17,275 nucleotides of DNA from Gemmatimonadales bacterium. GTDB lineage: Bacteria > Gemmatimonadota > Gemmatimonadetes > Gemmatimonadales > GWC2-71-9. This document shows, in pieces, positions 1 through 6,143 of the stretch (positions are counted from its first letter, which is position 1; every line of letters starts with the position of its first letter). A model generated the notes under the pieces. The model made no database searches. It saw only the letters and a list, made by a program, of their open reading frames with translations, and was not told the origin of the DNA. Location: NCBI GenBank assembly GCA_004525055.1, contig SPDF01000009.1, forward strand, positions 1 to 17,275. The letters are read 5' to 3'. A program made the position numbers and the translations under genes.

Positions 1-790
1 CCCGCTCGCGTGTGATGCCGAGGAGGGTCCCGATCTCTTCGAGGGTCATCGGCTCGGGGCCGTCCAAACCGAAGTAGAGGCGGAGGATCTTTGCCTCCCG
101 CTCCTTGAGCGTGGCCAGCACCTCCTCGATCCCCTCGGTGAGGGCGTGCTCGAAGGTCTCGCTGTCGGAACCAGCGTTTTGCGTGTCGGGGAGGTAGTCG
201 AGCAGACGGTTGTCTTCGCCCGGTGTCATCGGGGCGTCGAGGGACAGGTGCGCCTGACTGATCGAGAGCGTCTTCTGGACCTCTTCCATCGAGATGTCCA
301 TGCCCTCCGCGATTTCCGCGGGGGTCGGCTGACGCCCGAGCTCCTGCAGCAGCATCGCGGTCTTCTTCCCGATGCGGTGCAAGGTGCCGGCGCGGTTCAG
401 CGGAACCCGTACGATCCGACTCTGCTCGGCGAGCGCCTGCAGGATCGCCTGGCGGATCCACCAGACGGCGTAGGAGATGAACTTGATCCCCTTCGTCTCA
501 TCGAATTTGTGGGCCGCGCGAATCAGACCGAGATTCCCCTCGTTGATCAGATCCGCGAGGCTGACCCCCTGGTTCTGATACTTCTTGGCCACAGACACGA
601 CGAACCGCAGGTTGCTGCGGACCAGTTTATCGAGGGACTCGGCGTCGCCGCGGCGAATCCCCTGCGCAAGGGTGACCTCCTCCGTCTGCGGAATCAGCGG
701 ATAGCGACTGATTTCCCGGAGGTACTGGTCGAGTGACCCCTCGTCGGACGTGGGGCCTCGTCGGCTGGTTCCGACCTGCAGTGGGCGCAT
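1..790 (-). CDS. rpoD: RNA polymerase primary-type sigma-70 factor, partial (3' end beyond window)
   Basis: This gene encodes a sigma-70 family factor that directs core RNA polymerase to promoters. The 263 visible residues begin MRPLQVGTS and contain region 1.2 (SLDQYLREI, about residues 19-27) and region 2 (about 52-130: NLRFVVSVAKKYQNQG, DLINEGNLGLI, FISYAVWWIRQAI). Region 3 follows (about 131-200), then region 4, which stops at residue 263 inside the first helix of the 4.2 helix-turn-helix (TLEEIGTLLGITRER). About 25 residues should lie outside the window, giving close to 290 in total. There is no long region 1.1. This short form resembles the housekeeping sigma factors of Bacteroidota and Gemmatimonadota, although a group 2 paralogue cannot be excluded. 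The ATG at 790 is preceded by an AAAGGT ribosome site at 799-804, 8 nt away. The gene lies 73 bp downstream of the aldehyde dehydrogenase gene on the same strand. Confidence 0.93.
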   Translation of the reverse strand, partial: MRPLQVGTSRRGPTSDEGSLDQYLREISRYPLIPQTEEVTLAQGIRRGDAESLDKLVRSNLRFVVSVAKKYQNQGVSLADLINEGNLGLIRAAHKFDETKGIKFISYAVWWIRQAILQALAEQSRIVRVPLNRAGTLHRIGKKTAMLLQELGRQPTPAEIAEGMDISMEEVQKTLSISQAHLSLDAPMTPGEDNRLLDYLPDTQNAGSDSETFEHALTEGIEEVLATLKEREAKILRLYFGLDGPEPMTLEEIGTLLGITRER

Positions 791-812
791 GCGCGGGGAC
801 CTTTGTTGGGCG

Positions 813-839
813 GGCCGCTACACTCGAACCTTAGCGGCC
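813..839 (-). terminator. Perfect 8-bp inverted repeat between aldehyde dehydrogenase and sigma factor genes
   Basis: GGCCGCTA (813-820) and TAGCGGCC (832-839) are exact reverse complements around an 11-nt loop. The repeat lies 25 nt past the aldehyde dehydrogenase stop and 22 nt before the sigma factor start. It could be a factor-assisted terminator for the upstream gene, but no T-tract follows on the minus strand (the next bases are CCCGCCCAAC). It could also be an operator, because it overlaps the candidate -10, or a leader hairpin. The structure itself is certain; its role is not. Confidence 0.35.
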
Positions 840-856
840 GCCTCAAGACGGCGCAA
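828..856 (-). promoter_or_regulatory. Possible weak sigma-70 promoter for the sigma factor gene
   Basis: Read on the minus strand, TTGCGC (851-856) and TAAGGT (828-833) are separated by 17 bp. Each matches the textbook hexamer at only 3 of 6 positions, so this is a weak call. A start near 820 would give a leader of about 30 nt containing the AAAGGT ribosome site. The -10 hexamer overlaps the right arm of the 813-839 inverted repeat. Confidence 0.25.
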
Positions 857-863
857 CCGTACG

Positions 864-2354
864 TCAATCATCGTAGTTATCAATCTGCGCCCGCTGTAAC
901 GAACCGCTGTAGTCGACGTAGCCGACCTTCGTCTCTGAATAGAATTCATAGACTTCCCAGCCGCCTTCACGATGACCGTTACCGGTCGCCTTCACGCCAC
1001 CGAAGGGCAGGTGCGCCTCGGCGCCGATCGTCGGTGCGTTGACGTACGAGATGCCGTTGTCGAGATCCTGCAGGGCCCGGAACCCCTGGTTGACGTCCTG
1101 CGTGTAAATCGAACTCGACAGCCCGTACTTGACCCCGTTATTGACGCGGACAGCCTCGTCGAAGCTGCGAACCTGGATGACGCTCAAGACCGGACCGAAG
1201 ATCTCTTCCTGCGCCAGGCGCATCGACGGCTTCACGCCGGCGAAGATGGTCGGCCGGTAGAAAAACCCGTGCCCGAGACGTTCCCCACCCGGCTTCTTGC
1301 CGCCGGTGACCAGTTCCGCCCCCTCCTCCTGCCCGATCGCAACGTAGGATGCCACTTTCTGCCTGGCGCGCTCGTGGATGAGCGGACCCACGTCGTATCC
1401 CTTGCGTCCGTCGCCCAGGCGCAGCCCCTCGGTGGCCGCCACGAGCTTCCGGAGGAACTTGTCGTGAATCTTCTTGTGCAGGATCAGACGGCTGGTGGCG
1501 GTGCACCGTTGGCCCGTCGTGCCGAACGCGCCCCAGAGGACGCCGTCGAGGGCCAGGTCGAGGTCGGCATCGTCCATCACGATCTGGGCGTTCTTGCCGC
1601 CCATCTCCAGTGACAGCCGCTTGTGCATGCGCCCGCACGTCTCGCCGATGAACGATCCGGTGGCGGTGGAGCCGGTGAAGGAGATGACCGGGACGTCGGG
1701 ATGCTCCACCAGCGCCTTGCCGGCGGTGGCGCCCCGTCCGTGCACCAGCTGGATCACCTCAGGGGGAAGCCCCGCCTCGAGGAGCAGTTCCACCAGCCGG
1801 TGCGAGGTGTGCGGCACGTCCTCCGACGGCTTGAGGATGACCGCGTTTCCGCAGACGAGCGCCGGGAACATCTTCCAGGTCGGGATAGCGAGCGGAAAAT
1901 TGAACGGCGTGATCAGTCCGGCCACGCCGATTGGGCGACGGAAGCTCATCGCCCACTTGTCCCGCAGTTCGGAGGGAACGGTATGGCCGAACAGGCGCCG
2001 ACCCTCGGTGGCGGCGTAAAAGGCGGTGTCGATGCCTTCCTGCACGTCGCCCCGCGTCTCGGCGAGCACCTTGCCCATCTCACGCGTCATGCCGTCAGCG
2101 ATTTCTTCCTTGTGCTGCGAGAGGAGGTCGCCCAGCCGGCGGAGGACGTCGCCTCGCTCGGGGGCCGGTGTCCGACGCCAGATCTCGAAGCCCCGCTTGG
2201 CGGAGCGCGCGGCGGCCTTCACATCGGCCGCGCCGGAATCAGGGAACCGTCCGATCAGGTCGCGCGTGTTGGCCGGGTTGCGGTTCTCGAACCAGGCACC
2301 GGTGGTCGGGGCGACCCACTTGCCATCGATGAAGTTCTTATAGGTCTTTGGCAT
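864..2354 (-). CDS. NAD(P)+-dependent aldehyde dehydrogenase (ALDH superfamily)
   Basis: This is a 496-aa cytosolic enzyme that should oxidise an aldehyde to a carboxylate using NAD(P)+. All the family hallmarks are visible. They are the oxyanion asparagine Asn152 (TPFNFP), the cofactor-contacting Lys175 (ILKPSE), the FTGSTATG loop (226-233), the general base Glu250 (LEMGG), the catalytic nucleophile Cys284 (GQRC) and the EIFGP motif (Glu384, Phe386). The length is typical. The GQRCTATSR context and the C-terminal HLPFGGVKATGNGHREGG stretch resemble the ALDH7-like and YcbD-like branch (semialdehyde oxidation) more than GabD, but the substrate cannot be assigned from sequence. The ATG at 2354 starts MPKTYKNFIDGKW, a normal ALDH beginning. 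Only a weak GAAAG lies 5 nt upstream. The gene follows the 149-aa membrane protein by 37 bp and may be cotranscribed with that cluster. Confidence 0.93.
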   Translation of the reverse strand: MPKTYKNFIDGKWVAPTTGAWFENRNPANTRDLIGRFPDSGAADVKAAARSAKRGFEIWRRTPAPERGDVLRRLGDLLSQHKEEIADGMTREMGKVLAETRGDVQEGIDTAFYAATEGRRLFGHTVPSELRDKWAMSFRRPIGVAGLITPFNFPLAIPTWKMFPALVCGNAVILKPSEDVPHTSHRLVELLLEAGLPPEVIQLVHGRGATAGKALVEHPDVPVISFTGSTATGSFIGETCGRMHKRLSLEMGGKNAQIVMDDADLDLALDGVLWGAFGTTGQRCTATSRLILHKKIHDKFLRKLVAATEGLRLGDGRKGYDVGPLIHERARQKVASYVAIGQEEGAELVTGGKKPGGERLGHGFFYRPTIFAGVKPSMRLAQEEIFGPVLSVIQVRSFDEAVRVNNGVKYGLSSSIYTQDVNQGFRALQDLDNGISYVNAPTIGAEAHLPFGGVKATGNGHREGGWEVYEFYSETKVGYVDYSGSLQRAQIDNYDD

Positions 2355-2358
2355 CAGG

Positions 2359-2368
2359 CTTTCGAAAG
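2359..2368. repeat. 10-bp perfect palindrome CTTTCGAAAG
   Basis: This self-complementary decamer lies in the 37-bp gap between the 149-aa membrane protein gene and the aldehyde dehydrogenase gene, 5 nt before the dehydrogenase ATG. It covers the only Shine-Dalgarno-like bases (GAAAG) there. It could occlude the ribosome site, or it may be chance. Confidence 0.3.
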
Positions 2369-2391
2369 TTCGGAGTGAACGGAGAGTCCTG

Positions 2392-2841
2392 CTAGTCGCA
2401 CATCCAGGGGAGGACCGTCGCGGCGTAGCCGAGACGGGGGAGCAGGACGGTCGCCACGAGCGCGAGGCCGCCTAGAAAGACAGCCAGCCCGGCCAGGTGT
2501 GCCCAACCCTGTCGGCGGTGCCAACTGACGAGCATGGTCCAGCCCCCCGCGACCGACACCATTCCCGCCGAGCCAAGGTAGAGCATCAGGCCGAGCCCGC
2601 AGCGATGCGCGTAGGGCCACTGGAGGACGGCGGCGGCCACGAGGACGCCGAGGCCCGCGCGAATCCAGGTGGTCATCGCGGCCCGCTTGCCGACTGCAAC
2701 GCGAGGAGCAGGTGCCGTGGCTGGCATTCCCCCGCCCCGCTGTGCTGGTACGGACGGCGCTGCCGGTGACACGGCGCTCTGGGCCATCACCTTGTCGATG
2801 GCTGCCAGTTCCTTGTCCCAATCCCGGGGTTGCTCGCTCAC
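2392..2841 (-). CDS. Uncharacterised 149-aa membrane protein, three predicted TM helices
   Basis: I do not recognise this family. The first 52 or so residues are soluble: a charged start (MSEQPRDWDKELAAIDKVM), then an Ala/Pro/Gly-rich linker. Three hydrophobic segments follow at about residues 60-79, 82-105 and 112-134, and the protein ends WMCD. Positive charges at 52-53 (KR) and 108-110 (HRR) fit a cytoplasmic N-terminus. The start is GTG at 2841, supported by GGGAG at 2847-2851, 5 nt upstream. It overlaps the response regulator stop by 4 nt (GTGA), so the two are probably translationally coupled. A role related to the regulator or its signal is possible from position alone; nothing in the protein shows a function. 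Confidence 0.8.
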   Translation of the reverse strand: MSEQPRDWDKELAAIDKVMAQSAVSPAAPSVPAQRGGGMPATAPAPRVAVGKRAAMTTWIRAGLGVLVAAAVLQWPYAHRCGLGLMLYLGSAGMVSVAGGWTMLVSWHRRQGWAHLAGLAVFLGGLALVATVLLPRLGYAATVLPWMCD

Positions 2842-4217
2842 GATGGCTCCCGCGTCAGGCCGTATCGCTCGATCTTCTTGTACAGGTTCGACCGCGGCAT
2901 GTCGAGCACCCGCGCGGTTTCCGACACGTTCCAGTCGTGCTGACGGAGCTTGCCCTCGAGGAACACCCGCTCCGCCTCCAGCTTGAACGCCTCGAACGTC
3001 GGTGCCGAAAAGGGGTCATCCGCGTTCGAGACCGGGGCGGCGGCGTCCCCGCCGCCGCCGAGGATACGATCGACGTCGGACGCGGCCACGGACTTTCCCG
3101 CCGCAAGGATCATCAGCCGTTCCACCGCGTTCCGCAACTCGCGCACGTTCCCCGGCCAGGCCCGGCGCTGCAGGCGCTCGACCGCCGAGGCCTCAAAGAG
3201 CCGAGCCGGCACGCCAGAAGCCGCGGCGATCGCGGAGGCGAAGTGCGCGACGAGTTCGGGAATGTCTCCGGGGCGCTCACGCAATGGCGGGACCACGATC
3301 GGCACGACGTTGAGGCGGTAGAGCAGGTCTTCGCGAAAGCGGCCCGCGGCGATTTCGGCCTCGAGGTCCTTGTTGGTGGCCGCGAGCACCCGGACATCGA
3401 CGCGCATGGCCTTGGCGCCACCCACCCTGGTGACTTCCCCCTCCTGCAGCGCGCGAAGCATCTTGGCCTGCGCCGACAGCGAGAGGTCGCCGATTTCATC
3501 CAGAAAGAGCGTGCCGCCGTCTGCAAGTTCGAATTTTCCCGGGCGATCGGCGAATGCACCGGTGAACGACCCCTTCATATGGCCGAACAGCTCGCTCTCG
3601 ATCAGCTCGCTGGGAATCGCGGCGCAATTGACCTCGATGAACGGCCCCTGCCGCTTCGGACTCGCCGCATGGATCGCGCGCGCCACCAGCTCCTTGCCGC
3701 TTCCATTTTCCCCGGTAATCAGGACGCGTGCCGGCGTCGGACCCACCTTGTCGATCAGCGCCCGCACGCCGCGTAAGGCGGCACTGGTGCCGACCATGGC
3801 ATGCGCCACATCGGCGGCGAGCTTGAATTGCTGATTTTCGTGGGTCAACACGACCTGGTTCAGCGCGTTCCGCACCGTGACCAACAGTCGGTCGCTATCG
3901 AGCGGCTTCTCGAGGAAATCGAACGCCCCCCGTTGGGTAGCCTCGACGGCCGTGGCGATGGTGCCGTGACCGGATATCATGACAACGGTGGCGGCGGGGT
4001 CGAGCTCCCGAAGACGGGAAAGCGTGTCCAGCCCATCGAGCCCTGCCATCTTGACGTCCAGGAACACAAGATGGGGGCGGAACTCCGGGTAGACCGTGAG
4101 CCCTTCGCCCCCGGAGCCGGCCACGCGGACATCATGTCCCTCGTAGGCCAGTACCTGCTTCAGGGCGTCGCGGACGCCGGCTTCGTCGTCGATGACGAGG
4201 ATCCGTTGGGCTGTCAT
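2838..4217 (-). CDS. NtrC-family sigma-54-dependent response regulator (REC-AAA+-Fis HTH)
   Basis: This 459-aa cytoplasmic transcription activator should, when phosphorylated, open sigma-54 promoters by ATP hydrolysis. The receiver domain (5-118) has the acidic pair Asp10/Asp11, phosphoacceptor Asp54, Ser82 and Lys104. The AAA+ domain (about 141-380) has Walker A GENGSGKE (169-176) and the sigma-54 contact loop as GSFTGA (216-221), with Ser for the usual Ala. It also has Walker B GGTLFLDEIG (234-243) and the arginine-finger stretch FREDLLYRL (294-302). A Gly/Ala/Pro linker leads to a Fis-type helix-turn-helix (about 425-455). The start is the ATG at 4217, since the receiver begins right there (MTAQRILVIDDE). 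The same frame stays open to 4982, but that extension reads antibiotic-like Arg/Gly-rich noise across the neighbouring genes. The start overlaps the upstream stop as ATGA. No partner kinase is in the window. Confidence 0.93.
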   Translation of the reverse strand: MTAQRILVIDDEAGVRDALKQVLAYEGHDVRVAGSGGEGLTVYPEFRPHLVFLDVKMAGLDGLDTLSRLRELDPAATVVMISGHGTIATAVEATQRGAFDFLEKPLDSDRLLVTVRNALNQVVLTHENQQFKLAADVAHAMVGTSAALRGVRALIDKVGPTPARVLITGENGSGKELVARAIHAASPKRQGPFIEVNCAAIPSELIESELFGHMKGSFTGAFADRPGKFELADGGTLFLDEIGDLSLSAQAKMLRALQEGEVTRVGGAKAMRVDVRVLAATNKDLEAEIAAGRFREDLLYRLNVVPIVVPPLRERPGDIPELVAHFASAIAAASGVPARLFEASAVERLQRRAWPGNVRELRNAVERLMILAAGKSVAASDVDRILGGGGDAAAPVSNADDPFSAPTFEAFKLEAERVFLEGKLRQHDWNVSETARVLDMPRSNLYKKIERYGLTREPS

Positions 4218-4864
4218 GGCAGTTGGCTTGAAGGATACAACGTCACGCCGTCCGGGTGCACCCGGACCCGACCGATCCCAACCGGAATCACGATCGACAA
4301 CACGCTGTCCCGCTGGTCGCCGGCCAGCAGTCCGACGATCCGCGGCACCATCTCGCGGGGAAACTCGAAGTCGCGCACCTGGAAGGCATCGAGGCGCCAC
4401 GCCGCCAGGCCGGGGCCGGTGACCTGTACCGGCCCGGCGCCCTGGATCGGCTCGCGATCGTTGAACGCACCAGCCAGGGGCCCCAGCACGTCCCGCGGGA
4501 GTCCGGCGGTCCGGATCTTCCCGGCCACCGCAATGCGGCCCTCCCCGAGCGTCACCGCGAGCGAATCCAGTTCCGAGCGCACCCGTTGGTCGAGTCCCGC
4601 CCCGACGAGCGAGGCCATCTCCGACGCGCTGAGGGTCACCGAATCCGCGCCCCAGCCATTCAGGCTGTCGACCTTGTCGGTCGCCCGTCGAAGCGCCAAT
4701 ACGCCCGGGCGGCCCGTCGTTCCGACGGCGGTTGCCGCGGGGCGGTCGGTCAGCCGATGCCAGTACGGCGCGAGCCGGGCCCGCTCCATCCAGCCGACGT
4801 ACACCAACGCGGCCACGATCAGGAGCCCGAGCAGGCGAAACGGCAACGAGAGGCACCCGTACAT
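4214..4864 (-). CDS. Uncharacterised 216-aa membrane-anchored envelope protein
   Basis: The family was not recognised. One hydrophobic helix near the N-terminus (about residues 7-25, LLGLLIVAALVYVGW) is followed by MERAR and an extracytoplasmic-looking domain of about 190 residues with no cysteines. It has alternating beta-like stretches and the phrase VTLSASEMASLVGAGLDQRV (76-95). That arrangement, an anchor then a LTxxExxxLL-like start and beta-rich repeats, faintly recalls lipid-binding (TULIP/YpmS-like) envelope proteins. This is resemblance only. The ATG at 4864 directly follows the larE stop (TGAATG) with no ribosome site of its own, so translation is probably coupled to larE. The gene ends in an ATGA overlap with the response regulator. 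It could be a sensor or accessory for that regulator, but this is inference from order alone. Confidence 0.82.
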   Translation of the reverse strand: MYGCLSLPFRLLGLLIVAALVYVGWMERARLAPYWHRLTDRPAATAVGTTGRPGVLALRRATDKVDSLNGWGADSVTLSASEMASLVGAGLDQRVRSELDSLAVTLGEGRIAVAGKIRTAGLPRDVLGPLAGAFNDREPIQGAGPVQVTGPGLAAWRLDAFQVRDFEFPREMVPRIVGLLAGDQRDSVLSIVIPVGIGRVRVHPDGVTLYPSSQLP

Positions 4865-5677
4865 TCAGGCGCCGCTTGGCCCAGAGGCGATCGGCAGCAG
4901 GCTTCCCCGGCGATACCCGCTCGCGTCGAGTTCCGCCTCGGCAAAACCCAGCGAACAGAGGCGGCCGGCCACCTCTTCCCACCGGCGTTCGACCAACGGC
5001 CGCTCCGCTGCCAGCACCTCCACCCGTGCCTTGTCACCCAGGTGGCGAACTCGAATGTCGCCGAGGACACCACATTCGCGAATCACCCCTTCGGCGAGTT
5101 CCACCTGCCGGAGCCGCTCCGCGGTGACCGGGAGGCCATACCGAATGCGGCTCGACAGACAGGGTGCCGCCGGAGCGTCCCAGGTCGGCAGGCCGAGCCG
5201 CCGGGCGGCTCCCCGCACATCCGCCTTGGTCCATCCGAGATCCACGAAGGGGGAATGCACACGCCGCGCCGCACCGGCTGCTGCGCCCGGACGATGCTCG
5301 GTGAGGTCATCGAGATTGGTGCCGTCGAGGAGGAATTCGAAGCCGCGGTCGGCGGCGACCGCCCCGAGGACGCGCCAGAGCTCCGACTTGCAGAAGTAGC
5401 AGCGATTGAGCGGGTTCGCGACATAGTCCGGGTCGGCCAGCTCCTCGGTGTTCACCTCGAGAATCGGTACCTGGAAGCGCGCGGCGAGATCCCGTGCGGT
5501 TTGCCATTGCACCGCCGGGTAGGAGGCGCTCCGTCCGATGACCGCGAGGAAGCGAGATGGCCCGAGGGCCCGAGTACCGACAACCGCGAGCACAGCAGAA
5601 TCGACGCCGCCGGAATAGCCCAGCACGGCTCCGGACAGGGCGCCGAGATGTGACTCGAGTTGCGCAATGGTGGGCAT
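4865..5677 (-). CDS. larE: LarE-type ATP-dependent sacrificial sulfur transferase (nickel-pincer cofactor synthesis)
   Basis: This 270-aa PP-loop enzyme belongs to the family that adenylylates a pyridinium carboxylate and inserts sulfur. The product is the nickel-pincer nucleotide used by lactate racemase and related LarA-type enzymes. The PP-loop SGGVDS is at 22-27. The family stretch NRCYFCKSELW (91-101) supplies Cys93 and Cys96, and APCLSSRIRYG holds Cys173, at the position equivalent to the sacrificial cysteine Cys176 of the Lactiplantibacillus enzyme. The added CxxC suggests the three-cysteine, Fe-S-cluster subtype. The length is normal. Neighbouring larA, larB or larC genes are not present, so the partners must be elsewhere or the enzyme has another acceptor. 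It heads a coupled cluster (TGAATG to the next gene) and diverges from arfB. The start at 5677 has a TACTTT hexamer 6 nt upstream and no ribosome site. An ExsB-like paralogue is the alternative. Confidence 0.9.
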   Translation of the reverse strand: MPTIAQLESHLGALSGAVLGYSGGVDSAVLAVVGTRALGPSRFLAVIGRSASYPAVQWQTARDLAARFQVPILEVNTEELADPDYVANPLNRCYFCKSELWRVLGAVAADRGFEFLLDGTNLDDLTEHRPGAAAGAARRVHSPFVDLGWTKADVRGAARRLGLPTWDAPAAPCLSSRIRYGLPVTAERLRQVELAEGVIRECGVLGDIRVRHLGDKARVEVLAAERPLVERRWEEVAGRLCSLGFAEAELDASGYRRGSLLPIASGPSGA

Positions 5678-5683
5678 CGGGGA

Positions 5684-5689
5684 AAAGTA
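5684..5689 (-). promoter_or_regulatory. -10-like TACTTT 6 nt before larE ATG (leaderless promoter candidate)
   Basis: On the minus strand TACTTT is followed by exactly 6 nt and then the larE start codon. A -10 element at this distance places the RNA 5' end at or next to the ATG. No Shine-Dalgarno sequence is present and no convincing -35 lies 17 bp upstream. Confidence 0.45.
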
Positions 5690-5694
5690 GCGGA

Positions 5695-5700
5695 TATCTT
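5695..5700 (+). promoter_or_regulatory. -10-like TATCTT 6 nt before arfB ATG (leaderless promoter candidate)
   Basis: TATCTT is followed by ACTGGC and then the ATG at 5707. As for larE on the other strand, the spacing is exactly 6 nt and no ribosome site exists. The two hexamers are 5 bp apart, back to back, within the 29-bp intergenic space. The upstream 17-bp position carries GGGCAT, not a -35 consensus. Confidence 0.45.
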
Positions 5701-5706
5701 ACTGGC

Positions 5707-6114
5707 ATGCCTGCACCCATCCCGCTCCCCGAACTCACCTTCAAGGCCACCAAGGCGGGGGGGCCGGGCGGTCAGCACGTGAACACGTCGTCGACCCGCG
5801 TGGAGCTCTGGTGGAACCCCGTCGCGTCCCCCAGCCTGACCGAGCGAGAGCGGGCGCTCCTCCTCTCCGTGCTGGGTCACCGCCTCGATGGCGAAGGGTG
5901 GCTCCGGCTCGTGTCCGCCGCCACCAGAAGCCAGCTCAAGAATCGGGAAGCGGTGACCAAGCGCTTTCAGCGGCTGATTGCCGAGGCGCTTGTCCCACCG
6001 AAGCCGCGTCGGAAGACGCGACCGCCGCGTTCCGCGGCGGAGAATCGCCTGAAGGCAAAAAAACGGCGCTCCGCCACGAAGGCGAAGCGCCGCGCGCCCC
6101 CCAGAGACGACTGA
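5707..6114 (+). CDS. arfB: ArfB-like peptidyl-tRNA hydrolase (GGQ ribosome-rescue factor)
   Basis: This 135-aa release-factor-like protein should hydrolyse peptidyl-tRNA on ribosomes stalled without a stop codon. The RF-1 catalytic core has GGPGGQHVNTSSTRVEL (18-34), with the GGQ at 21-23. It lacks the codon-recognition domain of RF1/RF2, as expected for ArfB. The tail from about residue 100 is rich in Lys/Arg (PKPRRKTRPPRS, then LKAKKRRSATKAKRR), matching the tail that ArfB (YaeJ, 140 aa in E. coli) threads into the empty mRNA channel. The ATG at 5707 gives the canonical N-terminus. The frame stays open further upstream, but that stretch is antisense to larE and has no homology sense. This is the only plus-strand gene here. 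Its last codons (residues 120-129) overlap the opposing terminator hairpin at 6057-6092. Confidence 0.9.
   Translation: MPAPIPLPELTFKATKAGGPGGQHVNTSSTRVELWWNPVASPSLTERERALLLSVLGHRLDGEGWLRLVSAATRSQLKNREAVTKRFQRLIAEALVPPKPRRKTRPPRSAAENRLKAKKRRSATKAKRRAPPRDD
6057..6092 (-). terminator. Intrinsic terminator of the M16 peptidase gene, inside arfB coding sequence
   Basis: The hairpin spans 6064-6092. The outer arms are CGGCGCT (6064-6070) and AGCGCCG (6086-6092), then comes one mismatch (6071/6085). The inner arms are CGCC (6072-6075) and GGCG (6081-6084), with a 5-nt loop. On the minus strand it runs directly into seven T residues (6063-6057), the classical Rho-independent layout. It lies about 50 nt past the M16 stop codon. 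On the plus strand the hairpin is followed by GCGCGC, so it should not terminate arfB. Confidence 0.85.
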
Positions 6115-6143
6115 ATCTCTCGAAGACGGTTCCCGTTAGTCCG

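Noticed and set aside
4218..4982. N-terminal extension of the response regulator to a 714-aa fusion
   Set aside because: The extra frame is Arg/Gly/Pro-rich, has no domain, and overlaps the well-supported 216-aa gene and the larE end. The receiver domain begins exactly at the ATG at 4217.
3801..5399. Plus-strand open frame of 532 codons
   Set aside because: It is antisense to the response regulator, 216-aa gene and larE. The translation is Arg/Pro/Ser-rich with no motif, typical of GC-rich shadow frames. The same holds for 146-736, 972-1613, 2712-3776, 4256-5653, 9056-10036, 11117-11944, 11520-12656 and 16275-16976.
6115..6143. Terminator for arfB on the plus strand
   Set aside because: Only 4-bp pairings and no T-tract are present. 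Nothing convincing could be seen in this 29-bp gap.
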